Assembly: GCA_021521415.1 (NCBI GenBank)
Contig: JAIQDT010007680.1
Location: 33,826-97,825 of the forward strand
Origin: Bidens hawaiensis
Taxonomy: Eukaryota > Streptophyta > Magnoliopsida > Asterales > Asteraceae
DNA: 64,000 bases
Direction: 5' to 3'
Under the pieces are notes generated by a model. The model made no database searches and was not told where the DNA came from. It was given only the letters and a program-made list of their open reading frames with translations. The position numbers and the translations under genes are program-made. Of this stretch, positions 45,151-57,891 are shown in pieces (within the stretch, counting starts at the first letter, position 1; each line of letters begins with the position of its first letter).

Positions 45151-48100
45151 TGTGACAACCCCAAATGTAGGGCAATTTTTTTTCTTCTTTTTCTCTCATT
45201 TGATACCGAACATAGTGTTGGTCGAATCGAACCGTATGTCGATAGGCTTGGCCCAAATAAAAACAAAGCGAACCGAAACTCGTTTAACCCAAATGAACTC
45301 GAGCCTGATAGCTTGAAAATTTTAAGTAACATTCCAACAATTATTTAATCTTATCGGGTATCCAAAATATATAACTCAACCGTCAAACACTTCTTAAATC
45401 AACATTCGAACACCGAACCAAACGAATAAAAACTGAAACATGAGATTTGAGATACATTATATATTTACAAAATCACCATCACCTATGTTTTTATAAAACT
45501 AAAAACACTCCTTACTTTAACCAAAAACTAATTATACAAAATTATTAAAATAACAAAATATATTATATCAAAAATCAAAAACAAATATTCTGAAGCCCAA
45601 TTAAATATGCGAACCACCCCTGCCCCCATTCATGTTCTAGCCATCCTCTTCCCCAATCAGACCTTGTGCATGTCTTCAGTATCCAAGAAATTCTCTGATC
45701 AAATATTTCTTCTTCTTAATTTAAATCAATGTTATCATCCTTTTACTTGCAACATCTTCAAAGTAAACTATCTGTTATCTGAATCTCTCTATCTCTCTGC
45801 TGAAGAATCTGAACCAACCAAGGAGCATCCATAATCTGGTAATCTAGTGTTCTAATTTATTCTATTCTGATTCGAACCCTACTCGAGTGTTATAATATTC
45901 TAGTCACTTACAATTGCCCTAATCTTCGTGTGTGTCTCTGTCTTGCTCGTGGAATCAGTCTAGAAGCAAGGAATCTGGTTGCTCGTGAAACCCTAACGCG
46001 CACAAGGTACCACCACGTCCCATATTCGTTTCTGTTTGCATATTATTCTAAGCTTCGGCTCCGTGTTAAACTCGTATGTTAAATCGTGAATGAATAAGTA
46101 AGTAACTCTGCTAAAAATTATCTCAACATTGTTAATAAACATATTAAAAATCTAATTCAGGGCATGTAACAACTCGGATTTTCATATTAATATTATATCC
46201 ATTACCCTACCCGTTTCATGATCGAGAAATTTTATCAACTAATATATCACGTTTATCGAGTTAATTTACTGTTATAATATTATTCTAAATTATTTATTGT
46301 ACATACTTAAAACTTTCTAGTAATGAGAAAAATTACCCTAAACTAAAACTACTACCCAAATGTGTTTCCACCTTCAAACTACAAGGGCCATATTGCAATT
46401 TCTGTTATTATTACAATATTATTAACCCATTAACCCAACCCATAAACCCGTATTCATGCTCAAACCAAACCCGAACTCGTTTATTTAGCTTGGCCCGTAA
46501 TTCTCGCGTTTAACTTGGAATTGATTTAGGGGTTTTAATCCTCATGCTATATGCGGCCTACAATCACTCGTAATTAGGAAACTAGATTGTATTATGATAC
46601 GTATTGATCTTATACTAACCGTCTTTGACCTAAAATCGATTCTATACCTTAAGTAAGATTATAACTCAATTCCTCACGTCTGCACAACCCTATACCCGCC
46701 GCAAACCTTTACCCCATCTTTAATTGCACCAACTTCGTCTGGTTGTCGCTGTTTGAGCTCGTCTAATCCACCGTTCACCATCATCTAATAGTTGTATCTG
46801 GTAATTTTTTTTATTATATATGATCGTTTATGCATGTCTAACATTAACCCTATGGTTAATTAATCAAACAAACAACAGATTTATCAATTGGATAATTAGG
46901 GTTCATATCAATTTGGGGTTCTGCTTGTGTTTGTATTTAATCATTGTTTTTCATTCAATAACCAATTGTCAGCTTAGAGCAGATGTTTTAGGGTGGGTTT
47001 TATGTATAGGTGGTCGCGAGTTCGAACCCGGCCACCCCGATATTTTAGGCATTTTCTTTTTAGTAGTTTATTTCTTTATTATTAATTATCATAATTAATT
47101 TTAAGAAAATGTTAAATTAAATTTTAGTTATTAAGTAAATATTAATTTATTAAAACCGAAATCATGGAGTTTATTGTTTTGTCAAACCTCGTTAAAAGCT
47201 TTCGTTTACGTGTATATATATATAAGCATATTTTTAATAATAATAAATCATCATTATTTTATTAAAACGCGACATCAATCTTGGTGTTTTCTCGTTGTTG
47301 AATGCCTTTACAAATTGCCTATATTTATGTTATATATATATAAATATATTATTATTATTATTATAATTATCATCAAATTGTTTTCATTAGATTTTCGCTA
47401 ACGATTCAAAATGCATGTTAATTCAAATATTACTATTATAATTATTTACTTAAAAACGTTTATGTTGTAATTATTTATTTATATTATTATATATTCATAT
47501 TTAGTAAATTATATTTTTAATCAAATCATTTTATTTAATTTGTATATTAGTTGTATTTTATAAATAATAAAGCTAATAATCTTATAGATAAATGGTGAAT
47601 AATAATGTTGATTTCGCAATAATAATAACAATAGAAACCCATCGTTCAATTGATAAACATCCTAATCTCAAACGTAACTCAATCACATCAAAACTTTAAT
47701 TTATTATAAACGTTGTCTCATTATTAATCTGTATTATTATATTTAACTAGGAATCCTTGTCGATGAATCCCGAAGGGGTTTAACAGCTCTCATCCTCACA
47801 TCCTCACTTTTACTTCGTTCATTTTATCAGGTGAGTAATCACTCCCCTATTTTACTTGTTTTCAAATATTTTGGGGACACTTGCGTACCATTTATCAAAT
47901 TATTTATCTTATTATTTCTCAAACGCAAACTGTGACCTTTGTGTTGTGTATCAATTGAATGACTGTTTGTTACTTGCTATTTGCTTACTTGCTTACTTGA
48001 ATCGCATTCGGAGAGGTCCAACATAATCTTATTATAGTATGATCATACGACCGTCGTAGTGGCCGGAGCCCGATCACATTGGCAATGGTTTCACCGACAC

Positions 48101-48512
48101 TCATTACTTGCTTAACACTTTCATTGTTTATACTCACAGATAACAGTTTTGCTTATTTTTACTCTATTATTTATATCATTATATATTATCTTTTTGTTCG
48201 TGTCAAAACTGGTGAATCTACTCACTCAACATGTGTTGTTGACAAATATATATATTTTGTACGCATTTGCAGGTAATAGATTGGATTGCTTATCGAACTG
48301 AAGCTCACGTAGAGATGACCTTAGGATGTTAAACATAAACAAGAATAGTTGGTTTTGTATTGTAATTTTCTCTGTTTTTGTTGTACTTAAATGTTCGTTG
48401 ACAATTAATAAATTAATTAGATATTGTCGCTTTACAATTGCATGATAGTACCTTGTGAGCTGTGGCAATCAACTCACGCCCCCACATTAACGCCGTAGGT
48501 TGGGGTGTGACA
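45151..48512 (+). repeat. Element D 5' LTR (gypsy, same broad family as C)
   Basis: The 3362-bp LTR begins TGTGACAACCCC and ends GGTTGGGGTGTGACA. It carries a B-box-like GAGTTCGAACCCGG at 47019-47032, AGGTGAGT at 47829-47836, a TATTTTGGGGACAC box near 47868 and CTCACTCAAC near 48222. It inserted into element C next to GTACT. The far end of D is not in the window, so a target duplication cannot be checked. Confidence 0.72.
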
Positions 48513-50034
48513 GAGCCGAAGTTTTAAGATAAGTCGTTAGAAAAGTCCTAGAAATATGCTTAGGACCCCATACGTGTCTATTTGTTTACCTTATGTGTTA
48601 TATTTAATTGTTTACAGCTTGCGTAATTACCTGCTAGACTAAGTACTTATTTAGCTGCTTAGTTTAATGTTTATTTTATTGTCATGCACACACAACTCCG
48701 AGCTCATGTCTCACTCTCAAAATATTTTTATAATTCCGAAGCTATGCTTCACTCTCAAATTATTTTATTACTCCGAGACTGTGTCTCATTATCAAAGTAT
48801 TTTTATAACTCCGACACAATGCCTTATTTCCAAGATATATATTTACATTTAAATTTTTGTTGATTGCCTTTGTTGACGGGAATTTCTTTTAGGATTTCCT
48901 AAGTTTTGTTTTTACCTTTTAAGCGTTTAACGTAATTAGTTAACGATTAAATTTTTCCATTGTGTTTTATTGTTATTATTTTATTACTTTTAAATGTCTA
49001 GTCGAGTGAAAATTCCATGGGACGCCATGAACACGCCAACTATTCATTTTCACAATTATTATATTTACGATATTTGGTTTGAGCATTATCACGCGTGGTG
49101 ATACATCGATAAACTTATGTTATTTATTATTATTTGTTTATGTATTTGATTTTATTTGAAACACGTTATTAATTGACTTAATTACTTAATTGAAACTTTC
49201 GTTACTTGTTTAGTTGTTTGTACGTTTGATTTCATTCGAAACAACCTATTATATGATTTAGTTACTCAATTATTTAATTATTCAATTACATTGGATCAAG
49301 ACTTATTGACTCAATTCATTCACATACTCACAAATATTTTTATCCTCATGATGGAGCACAAATCATTCACTCACCGGGACTATGTTATCACAAGTCCATC
49401 TAAACAACTTACTATTTAATTATCTAATCGGTTATCCCGCACTCATATTATCACATTCACAAATTATCAAGAGCAATTAATAGCTATTTTCTTATACGCA
49501 TATTACAACATCATCAAACTATCAATTATAATAAAAGTATTATTAAATACCTTAATATTTGAACAATATCCCTCATGTTCACGATTATCACGTTATCAAT
49601 TAACAAACTTATCACAAGTAACTCAATACCCCCAATAACTATCAATTACATCTAAGTTATCACCCTCAAATCTTAAGTATTAACATTTTTAATTTGTTAT
49701 GCTTCGACAAAAATCTCATATCAAATCACCTCATTGATTATATCAGCTACTTAACAAATTGTCAAATAGATTATCTCATTTAAATTCTGACTTATTCTTA
49801 AGTCATGATTAACGCTAGCACAACTTATGTCGAATATCACTATTTCCTTAATAACCAATAAAAATTTGCACAACTTATTATTTATACTCACTTAATCTTA
49901 ATTTACATAATTATAGAGGGATTTCTACATCAAACAATATAGATAATATATTCTCTACACCCGCTTTATGACCACGAGTACAGTAAGAGAAATAGCTCCT
50001 ACAATCTCTAGAGTATAAATTCTAACTCAAAACG
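48513..50034 (+). other. Element D truncated primer-binding site and leader
   Basis: GAGCCGAAGTTTTAAG follows the LTR. It aligns with the tail of the primer-binding site in element C (TATCAGAGCCGAATG) with the first part deleted. The leader repeats CTCCGA(G/A)...ATGTCTCA-type phrases (48690-48830) related to the leader of element C. No gag was found before element E cuts in at 50035. Confidence 0.6.
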
Positions 50035-53000
50035 TGTAACACCCCGTAACCGCAGCGGAAACGTAAACGGGATGCAACAGACACCTCTGATATCAACCAC
50101 ATTGTTTATAAAGAAAACTGAATACATTAATATACTTCAAATTACGTTATCTCATATTTCATTACCGTCTAGGTGATACACACATCATACAATATGATAC
50201 ATAATTCTATTTAATATTATGTATCCTAACATCCCACACGCAAATCTTACACACATCAAGAACTTAGCACGTAAACAATCACTTCATCTTAATTGTACCT
50301 GAAAAGCCTGTGAGAAAACGGGTCAACTACGAATAGTTGGTGAGTTTCACAATTTGAGTAAACCATGATAAATCCATATCATAATATAATATTATCGATG
50401 TAATTATGCTGAGCCCACAAGTGAAACCTCTGTTAACCCAGTACTGTACCCGTACCGGGGGCAATGTTAACCCAGAAACACTTCTAAGGACATCTGGGGA
50501 CACTGTTAACCCAGTACAGTACCCATTCCGGGGGCAATGTTAACCCAGAAACACTTCTAGGGACATCTGGGGACACTGTTAACCCAGTACTGTACCCATT
50601 CCGGGGGCAATGTTAACCCAAAAACACTTCTAGGGACATCTGGGGACACTGTTAACCCAGTACTGTACCCATTCCGGGGGCAATGTTAACCCAGAAACAC
50701 TTCTAGGGACATCTGGGGACACTGTTAACCCAGTACTGTACCCATTCCGGGGGCAATGTTAACCCAGAAACACTTCTAGGGACATCTGGGGACACTGTTA
50801 ACCCAGTACAGTACCCATTCCGAGGGCAATGTTAACCCAGAAACACTTCTAGGGACATCTGGGGACACTGTTAACCCAGTACTGTACCCATTCCGGGGGC
50901 AATGTTAACCCAAAAACACTTCTAGGGACATCTGGGGACACTGTTAACCCAGTACTGTACCCATTCCGGGGGCAATGTTAACCCAGAAACACTTCTAGGG
51001 ACATCTGGGGACACTGTTAACCCAGTACTGTACCCATTCCGGGGGCAATGTTAACCCAGAAACACTTCTAGGGACATCTGGGGACACTGTTAACCCAGTA
51101 CTGTACCCATTCCGTACGATTCCCGTACAATCAAATATTTATAAATACAAGCAAATCCATGCGTTCAGTATGTACTTAAACATTTCAATAGTAACATGCT
51201 TTCCGCCCCGGGAAAATATTTAAAAACAATTCAGAAAAAGGGGCTCGTGAAACTCACCTTAGCACATGCAAGCAGTTAACAACAATCATTATCAGTTAAC
51301 ACGTCCAATCTGTAATATGATCCCTACGATCGTTATTATACAATTATAGTTTATATAATCTTTAGCCGTGTTAACCAGTACATCTGGGGACACTGTTAAC
51401 CCAGTGCTGTACCCATTCCGGGGGCAATGTTAACCCAGAAACACTTCTCCGGACTCAGATTGTGATATCGTTTAGAGTTCAATAGTCAAAATTACTACTA
51501 GTTTGTTTTCCCCGTTTTGCGTGCCTAGCACGGATATCCGATTTTACGTTTCAAAATGAGTTTGGTCACACACGACCCGAAAATAGTAGTTGAATGATAA
51601 TTTAATTAAAGTTGTGAAATTTGAACTCGGTTTAGACGCCCCGATTGGCCGCGGGACCCGTTTCCGTCTTTAGTTCACCGGAAACTGTTTTATCAGATAA
51701 AATTACCCAAATCATCCGAATTATTTTCGGATGATTTATTTTTACTTGTTTAACTCAGTTATATGAAAATAGTTCATTTTTAGTGTTTTTATACACCAGT
51801 CAGCTCGTTTAGGCGAGCTTTACCGGTTTACGCGTTTTAAGCTTTAAAAGTTTGTTTTTATTTTATTTTTAGCACAAATAATTATCCGTTTAGTCTCGGA
51901 TCTTGAAATTTTGTACAAATCACTTTTTGACAGTGGGGAATTTTATAAAAATATTTCCAGAATTAAGTTTTATATTTAAAATTTATTTATTTATTTTTAA
52001 ACACCATTTAAACACTAAATATGTCGTAAATACCAAACGACCTTAGAAAAATCCCAAATTTTTCCTGGATGTCCCTTGCCATCCACATAGTCCCCTGTAA
52101 TTTTTCCAGAACCAAAATCTATTTTTACATGCCATTTTCACTAAAACCGAGCTAGAAAACCCTAGAACTCGTTTAACACAAAAGCCTACTTAGGCTTCTC
52201 CAACTGACCTAAAATTTTGTGTGTGACTTTTACATGATATAAAAAGCTTATCTGAAATTTCCCAGAATTTTTCATGATATTTAACTATTTTTTACCATTT
52301 TTAGCCAAAACCAAGAATTAAATTCACCAAATATTCATCCTTTGTCCAAAAATTACCAAAAATTCACAGAACTCATATTTTCATGTATTTAACACCTCTG
52401 TAAAATTTCATGACCTAACTCTAAACGCACCACAATCTGTCCCAAAACACTCATAACCGAACATAAACCGAATATACCTTTTGTTTTCCGCCACTACAAG
52501 CTACAAACTCGTCTTTCCGCCTTATTTACAACTAAATACAGAACCTACAACCAACATACCACAATACCAAGCAAGTTACACTCACAATCAAGCCTCTTAC
52601 ACTATAGTTTCGGTTATTGTTTCAAAACTAAAGTTTAAACCGTAAAAATTCGTTTTTGGTTCGTTTAACTCCTTTCTTGGACCAAGATCCCTTGTATAAC
52701 CCATATACATCACTTGATCATGCAAGAATCGGTTTTCATCTTTGAAACCTCATTTTCTTGCAAATAAACTCAAGAAACGAAGATGGAAACGTAAATGACT
52801 CGATTTTTACCTCGGTTTTCTTGCTACAATTCCGGGTTTTTGGATCATAGAATGGAGAGGAGATTATGAATGTTGAATTGTTTGTGAAAAAAAATAAAAT
52901 GAATGCGGTGTAACCTCTTAATGCCGATCGGAATATGAGGGGGGTGGGGTGGGACCCACCTCTCCATTTCTAGCCACATGTTTGGATTCTCGAAATCCGG

Positions 53001-53555
53001 ATAATGTTTTGGATAATCTGGTTCAGTTTTTTTTTGGTTAAATGTTTAACTCGGCTTAAAACGAGGCTAAAACGGTCGTTTTCGGTTTAAAAATGAAATT
53101 TATTTAAAACCAATTTAAAAACTTTAAAAACTTAAACCATGACATTTATTAACTTAAAACATCATATTATTAATTTTTGCGCATCTTTTTCGGCTTGATC
53201 GATCATTTCTTGCTCGGTTTGGTATTGAAGGTTTCGTTTAATGTACCGACGTATCATTACATCGAAATTCTTTTTCTGTGCCGTACTTTACTTATCCCGA
53301 AGCATTAATGATTCGTAAAATCACTAAATATTATAGATATCGTCTATAATTGAACCCTCGATTCGTTCGGGTTTCAATAACTATCGATCGATTAATCGCA
53401 TATTCAATACGATGAATTATATATTCACGTACAATCAATACAGTGAACCATGTATTCTCGTATAATTACTATGGTAATTCATGTACCCGACATTAAATAT
53501 AACGTAACTATTGTCTACCGGTTAGGGCATATCTGGTTTCGTCGGAATCGTTACA
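50035..53555 (-). repeat. Element E 3' LTR (gypsy, minus strand)
   Basis: The 3521-bp LTR in minus orientation begins TGTAACGATTCCGACG and ends GGTTACGGGGTGTTACA. Its purine tract lies at 53556-53575. AGGTGAGT is at 51252-51259, a TTTTCCCGGGGCGG box near 51205-51218, and a 73-bp minisatellite at 50427-51113. The other LTR would be to the right, outside the window. Confidence 0.82.
50427..51113 (-). repeat. 73-bp minisatellite in element E LTR
   Basis: About 9.4 tandem copies of a 73-bp unit contain CTGTTAACCCAGTACTGTAC and GGGGGCAATGTTAACCCAG. Each unit carries GTTAACCCAG twice, about 36 bp apart, so the unit itself came from an older duplication. Variation between units is only a few bases. 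One extra, displaced copy lies at about 51379-51449, 270 bp away. Confidence 0.95.
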
Positions 53556-54261
53556 TTCTCCCCCCGTTAAGAAATTTCGTCCTCGAAATTTTTCACGCCC
53601 ACTATCCCCTTCCGAGAGAAAGGTGGGGGTTTTTCCTTCAGAATTCACCCTCGCGTTACCAGGTATAATCTGGTCCTCGCTGTGAATTCACTTAATCTAA
53701 ATCAATAAAGCTTGGTGTGTCCAAACTGTTTAGTTTTCCCGTCTACTCTCTCTACGGAATTATTTATGATATCAGGCATGTCTTCTATGAGTACCCCCAT
53801 TACTGGTACTTTCGTTGCCTCGTCGCTTAGGTACTTTTCAATCCGTATACATGGCAAAACATCATGTATAGTACTTAGCCCCTGGAGTACTTTAATCGAT
53901 AAACTAAATGACCAATCATGGAGATAGTCTCATGAGGTCCAATATATTAAGGAGCTATTTTCGGTTTTGCCAAACCTCATATCACCTCTCTAAGGTGATG
54001 CCTTAAAAATGCCTTGTCACCTCTTTCCAGTGACAATGGTTTCCTTTGAATGTTGGCATAAATCCTTTGCCAATCTCGCGCTGCTTTCAACTTATCTTAA
54101 ATATTATAAATCCGATTGGTTGTTTCTCGAATCAATTCAAATCTTATGGCTTGATTGACGCCCATTTTCAATTTAACAAATTGGTGATAATTACTTCACC
54201 CATAGAAAGCTTCAAGCTCTCGATGCTTCCTTCCCCGCCTTCCAATAATGGAAGTAGGATA
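53556..54261 (-). pseudogene. Element E purine tract and decayed integrase tail
   Basis: On the minus strand, fragments of a chromovirus integrase C-terminus can be read: RDWQRIYANIQRKPLSLERG, then YIGPHE near the usual GPFEI, then a KYLSDEA phrase in another frame. Several stops and frameshifts separate them, and the purine tract AACGGGGGGAGAA next to the LTR follows. Element F interrupts it at 54262. Confidence 0.78.
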
Positions 54262-54680
54262 TGTTGGTACATGTATGTCAGTAGTTCATAGTCTAGCATT
54301 TGTAATCGAGTCTGTAATGTAATTATGTTTTGTTTTTGTTTGTTTTGTAATGCGCGAAGTTGTCAACAAGTTCGCTATGGCGAACTTGTTGAATCAGCGA
54401 AGTTATTGACAACTTCGCCTATGGCGAAGTTGTCGTGTATATAAACTGTTTCAGACGAAACAGTTTATGTTGGTCGTTTTAGGGTTTGTTTCAGTGTGTT
54501 TCGTATTGTTACGTGTCATCTTCTGTAATAGTGACCGTGAGTCACGTGTTCGGTTATCAATATAACGTGTTTGATTTATTGCTCGTGTGATTCTATCTCT
54601 ACACTCGTAACTACCTGCGCAGGGATTCCGCACCTGCGTTGTTAGCGATATCCCGTGTACGATCCGTCCTGGAACCTACA
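54262..54680 (+). repeat. Element F 5' LTR
   Basis: It runs from TGTTGGTACATG to GGAACCTACA. It contains the TATA-like GTATATAAAC (54436-54445), preceded by a palindromic cluster of GCGAAGTT and its relatives (54353-54432). The start is inferred because no 3' LTR is available to compare. Confidence 0.72.
54436..54445 (+). promoter_or_regulatory. Element F TATA motif
   Basis: GTATATAAAC lies just after the GCGAAGTT inverted-repeat cluster and about 235 bp before the LTR end, a usual place for a copia promoter. Confidence 0.55.
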
Positions 54681-54681
54681 A

Positions 54682-54694
54682 TTGGTATCAGAGC
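54682..54694 (+). other. Element F primer-binding site
   Basis: TTGGTATCAGAGC begins one base after the LTR and is complementary to the initiator-Met tRNA 3' end. Confidence 0.92.
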
Positions 54695-54879
54695 CAATCG
54701 GCTCGATTGTGAGGTTCGGGATTTCACGCGGGTGTAGAAAACGTCTCGTTTGACCTATTCACGGGACGTGTTTTTGTTGGGATTGAGTTTTGCTAGTGCT
54801 TGACAGTCATTTTCAAGCCTTTGCATTGATCGGGAGCTGCTGGATTGACGAAAACAGATCTGAACAAACTTCCCTGTTC

Positions 54880-55190
54880 ATCGGGCGAAGTTACCGTTCA
54901 TCGGGCGAAGTTACCATTCTTCAGGCGAAGTTGCCGTCGCTGGAATTAGGGTTTTTGGCGAAGATATAAGGATTAGCGAAGTTAACTACAACTTCGCTCA
55001 CTTCATAAGTTCGCCTTAGCGAAGTTATCCGCAACTTCGCTTCAAACCCAAGTTCGCTCAACTCATAAGTTCGCCAGAGCTAAGCGAAGTTATTCTTAAC
55101 TTCGCCCAAATCAAGCGAATTTAAGATCTCAGCGAAGTTCTCTTTCAGCGAAGTTAACCTTCAAGCGAAGTTATTCTTAACTTCGCCAAC
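54880..55190 (+). repeat. Leader cluster of GCGAAGTT / AACTTCGC octamers
   Basis: By hand count nine GCGAAGTT and four AACTTCGC copies lie within 310 bp, plus near-copies such as AAGTTCGC. Several form hairpins (GCGAAGTTAACTACAACTTCGC type). The cluster ends just before the gag start. Confidence 0.9.
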
Positions 55191-55246
55191 TGAGCTGTTT
55201 TAATATTTTTTTTTGTTTTTCCAGGTTTTTTCAGGTTTTTGCAAGG

Positions 55247-57871
55247 ATGTCGTCGATCAATATCTCCGATTTGGTCAAGATGGAGGTAGAAGCGGGGTCT
55301 GCCACTAAGGCCCCGAGGCTTATGAAAGGAACTGACTTCGTGGCATGGAAGGATAGATTCATCCAATACATCAAATACCAGGATGCCAAAATGTGGGTGT
55401 GCATCCAGGATGGATATATCTCTCCTACTATGCAATACGAAGGCCGTGAAGTAGTTAAGAAGTACAGCAAAATGGAGGACGAAGAAAAGAAAATGTACGA
55501 GGCCGAAAGCAAGGCCCATGCTGCGATAACAATGGCACTTCCTCAAGAAGTTCTCCATACGTTCCGAAAGTACACTTCTGCAAGAGAGCTTTGGGATGCT
55601 CTTGAAAATAGATTCGAGGGGAATGTGGGTATCCATGCATCGAAGGTAAAACTTTTGAAGACCCAGTTCTCCGTCTTCAAATTTTTGAAGAACGAATCGC
55701 TGGATGATATTATCACCAGATACTATCATCTAATAACAGAGCTTAGCAATTATTCGATTGCTTACCGAGAAGAAGAGATCGTTGAAAAACTTCTCGATGC
55801 TCTCCCACCGAAGTGGGAAATGTACACCGTTCTTATGAGGGAAGACAGAGACTTTCCTAATTATGATCTTGAAACGGCAGTGAACAAGCTCAGAACTTAT
55901 GAGCTTAATATGGTTCGAAAAGAAACACCTACAGATCAGATACAAGACCCTGGTATGTATGGTGCAAAGGTTAACTCAGGCTCAAGTTCAAAGCCTGAAT
56001 CTGCTGCTTATTACTCTAAAGGGGAGTCAGGCTCTGACTCGTCTCATGAAGGAAACGTTTCTGTAAACACGAATGGTGATGTATGTTTCGTTGCTGGAGG
56101 ATCTAGTACTTCAAAGCCTCAAGCATCCACAAGTAGTTTTTCTGCAAATGCATCAAGCAATAGTTATTCCAAGATGCCTATGAGTGTAAAATCTGCTGAA
56201 GAGCAGTTTGCAGTCTATGCATCATTTATTGCTTCCTATGAAAACTACATCCAGGGGAAGATTGTGGACCCTGCTGTTCTGGATGAGGATTATGACCAGA
56301 TCGATGCTGATGATCTGGAGGAGATGGATTTGCAATGGCAAATGGCCATGATAGTGAGGCGAGTCAAGCGTTTCATGAATAAGACGGGGAGAAAGTTTGT
56401 TGGTGGTCGGCCCGGGTTCGACAAGTCCAAAGTAAGGTGCTATAATTGTCAACAGTACGGGCACTTTGCCAAGGAATGCAGAAATGAGAGGGTTGAACGA
56501 GGACAAGGTCGACCTACACAACACTCAGGAGTTAACAGAGAGATAAATGCCATGTTGACCAGAGAGGCAGGAGAGTACAACTGGAATCAACGCTCAAGTG
56601 GTTCTGGTGAGCAAGCAAACATGGCTGAGTCTGAAGCTGAAGAATGTGAGAAGGTTGAAGAAATTGAGAAAGCAAATGAAGAAGAAACCGCTTTCATGGC
56701 AAATGACAAAGATAATCGCTCCGAGGTAAGTCCTAAAACTATTTGTACTAGTTGTGAGAATTTGTCTGAGCAACTTAAAACAATAACTGATCAGTATGTC
56801 CATTTAGATGCTGACTTTAAAACTATTAAAGAAGATCACCATTTTACGAAAGCAAGAGAAACGAGTTATAAAATTAAAATAAAAGCATGTGAAAAAGACG
56901 TTCAAAGCTTAAAAATTAAACTTGCTGAGAAAATTGAAATAATTGATCTTAGTTATGAAGTTTTGGAGGAAAAAACTAAAGTGATTGCTGATCGGGATAA
57001 ACAGATTGCTGACCACCAGGTAAAGGTGGTGGAACTGAACCGCAAACTTGAGCAGTTCAGGAATTCCTCGGCCATCCTTGATCACCTCGTGAGTGATCCA
57101 GGTACCTCTGCAAAGAGGGGAGGAATCGGATATCACGAAGTTCCACCACCCTTTAACCACAACTATACTTATAATCCAAGTGTTCAGAAATCTGTTGATT
57201 TCGAGGTTTCTCAGACAACTCCTATCAAGATTACAAGTGTTGAACCAAGTGTTAACTGTGGCGAAACAAGTTCGCCTGTTTCTAGTGTGAATATTTCTGT
57301 TTCAAGTCCAGTCTCATCAGATTTGGATAAGTTGTCCGAATCTGGTCAGACAAAAGAGAAGGTAGGTTTACCCACCGATGGAGATAAAAATGAAGTTTCT
57401 AAAAAGAGTTCTCCACTCAATCCGTACGTCCCACCTTATGTGAGACGAACGGCTGGTAACACTGCCTCTACATCCAAACCAACATTTGACAAGAAAATGG
57501 AGAGTCGATGTTGCTTTAGATGTAACAAGTTAGGACATCTAGTTGCAGATTGCCCTTTGAAACGGAGATTTAGAGATGTAAAGACAAATAAAAATGAGAA
57601 TAAGCGTCATTTTGTTCCTGCTAAAAATGAAAACTTTAAAAAATGCCAAAATATAACGAATTCAAGTTTTCATAAAAACCAACCTCATTTTTACAACCAA
57701 ACCTCAAGATATAACACTTTCAATTCTCAAAGGTTTGGAAGGCATTACACCCAATCTGCAAGGAGATACCCTAACAGGACTTACAGAAATTATCGAGTCT
57801 CTAACTTGAGAAAGCCAGGGTACGGGACGTATCGATCCAAGACCAATTGGTCTTGGGTCCCAAGATTCTAA
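55247..57871 (+). CDS. Element F gag (copia, SIRE-like, long)
   Basis: The ORF is 874 residues, much longer than a minimal copia gag. Residues 20-230 are the UBN2-type capsid region ([36 protein letters not shown]). A zinc knuckle C-x2-C-x4-H-x4-C is at 398-411. Residues about 500-625 form a long charged coiled coil ([10 protein letters not shown] to LNRKLEQF). A second knuckle ([14 protein letters not shown]) sits at 756-769 and a basic tail ends at VPRF. The ATG follows a run of pyrimidine-rich acceptor-like sequence (TTTTTCCAGG, TTTTTGCAAGG). The pol frame overlaps the end by 25 bp in the -1 frame. The protein forms the particle and binds the genome. Confidence 0.92.
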   Translation: MSSINISDLVKMEVEAGSATKAPRLMKGTDFVAWKDRFIQYIKYQDAKMWVCIQDGYISPTMQYEGREVVKKYSKMEDEEKKMYEAESKAHAAITMALPQEVLHTFRKYTSARELWDALENRFEGNVGIHASKVKLLKTQFSVFKFLKNESLDDIITRYYHLITELSNYSIAYREEEIVEKLLDALPPKWEMYTVLMREDRDFPNYDLETAVNKLRTYELNMVRKETPTDQIQDPGMYGAKVNSGSSSKPESAAYYSKGESGSDSSHEGNVSVNTNGDVCFVAGGSSTSKPQASTSSFSANASSNSYSKMPMSVKSAEEQFAVYASFIASYENYIQGKIVDPAVLDEDYDQIDADDLEEMDLQWQMAMIVRRVKRFMNKTGRKFVGGRPGFDKSKVRCYNCQQYGHFAKECRNERVERGQGRPTQHSGVNREINAMLTREAGEYNWNQRSSGSGEQANMAESEAEECEKVEEIEKANEEETAFMANDKDNRSEVSPKTICTSCENLSEQLKTITDQYVHLDADFKTIKEDHHFTKARETSYKIKIKACEKDVQSLKIKLAEKIEIIDLSYEVLEEKTKVIADRDKQIADHQVKVVELNRKLEQFRNSSAILDHLVSDPGTSAKRGGIGYHEVPPPFNHNYTYNPSVQKSVDFEVSQTTPIKITSVEPSVNCGETSSPVSSVNISVSSPVSSDLDKLSESGQTKEKVGLPTDGDKNEVSKKSSPLNPYVPPYVRRTAGNTASTSKPTFDKKMESRCCFRCNKLGHLVADCPLKRRFRDVKTNKNENKRHFVPAKNENFKKCQNITNSSFHKNQPHFYNQTSRYNTFNSQRFGRHYTQSARRYPNRTYRNYRVSNLRKPGYGTYRSKTNWSWVPRF

Positions 57872-57891
57872 CTCTTTGTTTTATTGTGCAG

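Noticed and set aside
45607..45834. A 75-codon ORF in LTR D
   Set aside because: No recognisable domain, and it lies inside LTR sequence.
50427..51113. Possible CRISPR-like array
   Set aside because: Units are contiguous 73-bp repeats with no unique spacers, and the region is a plant LTR.
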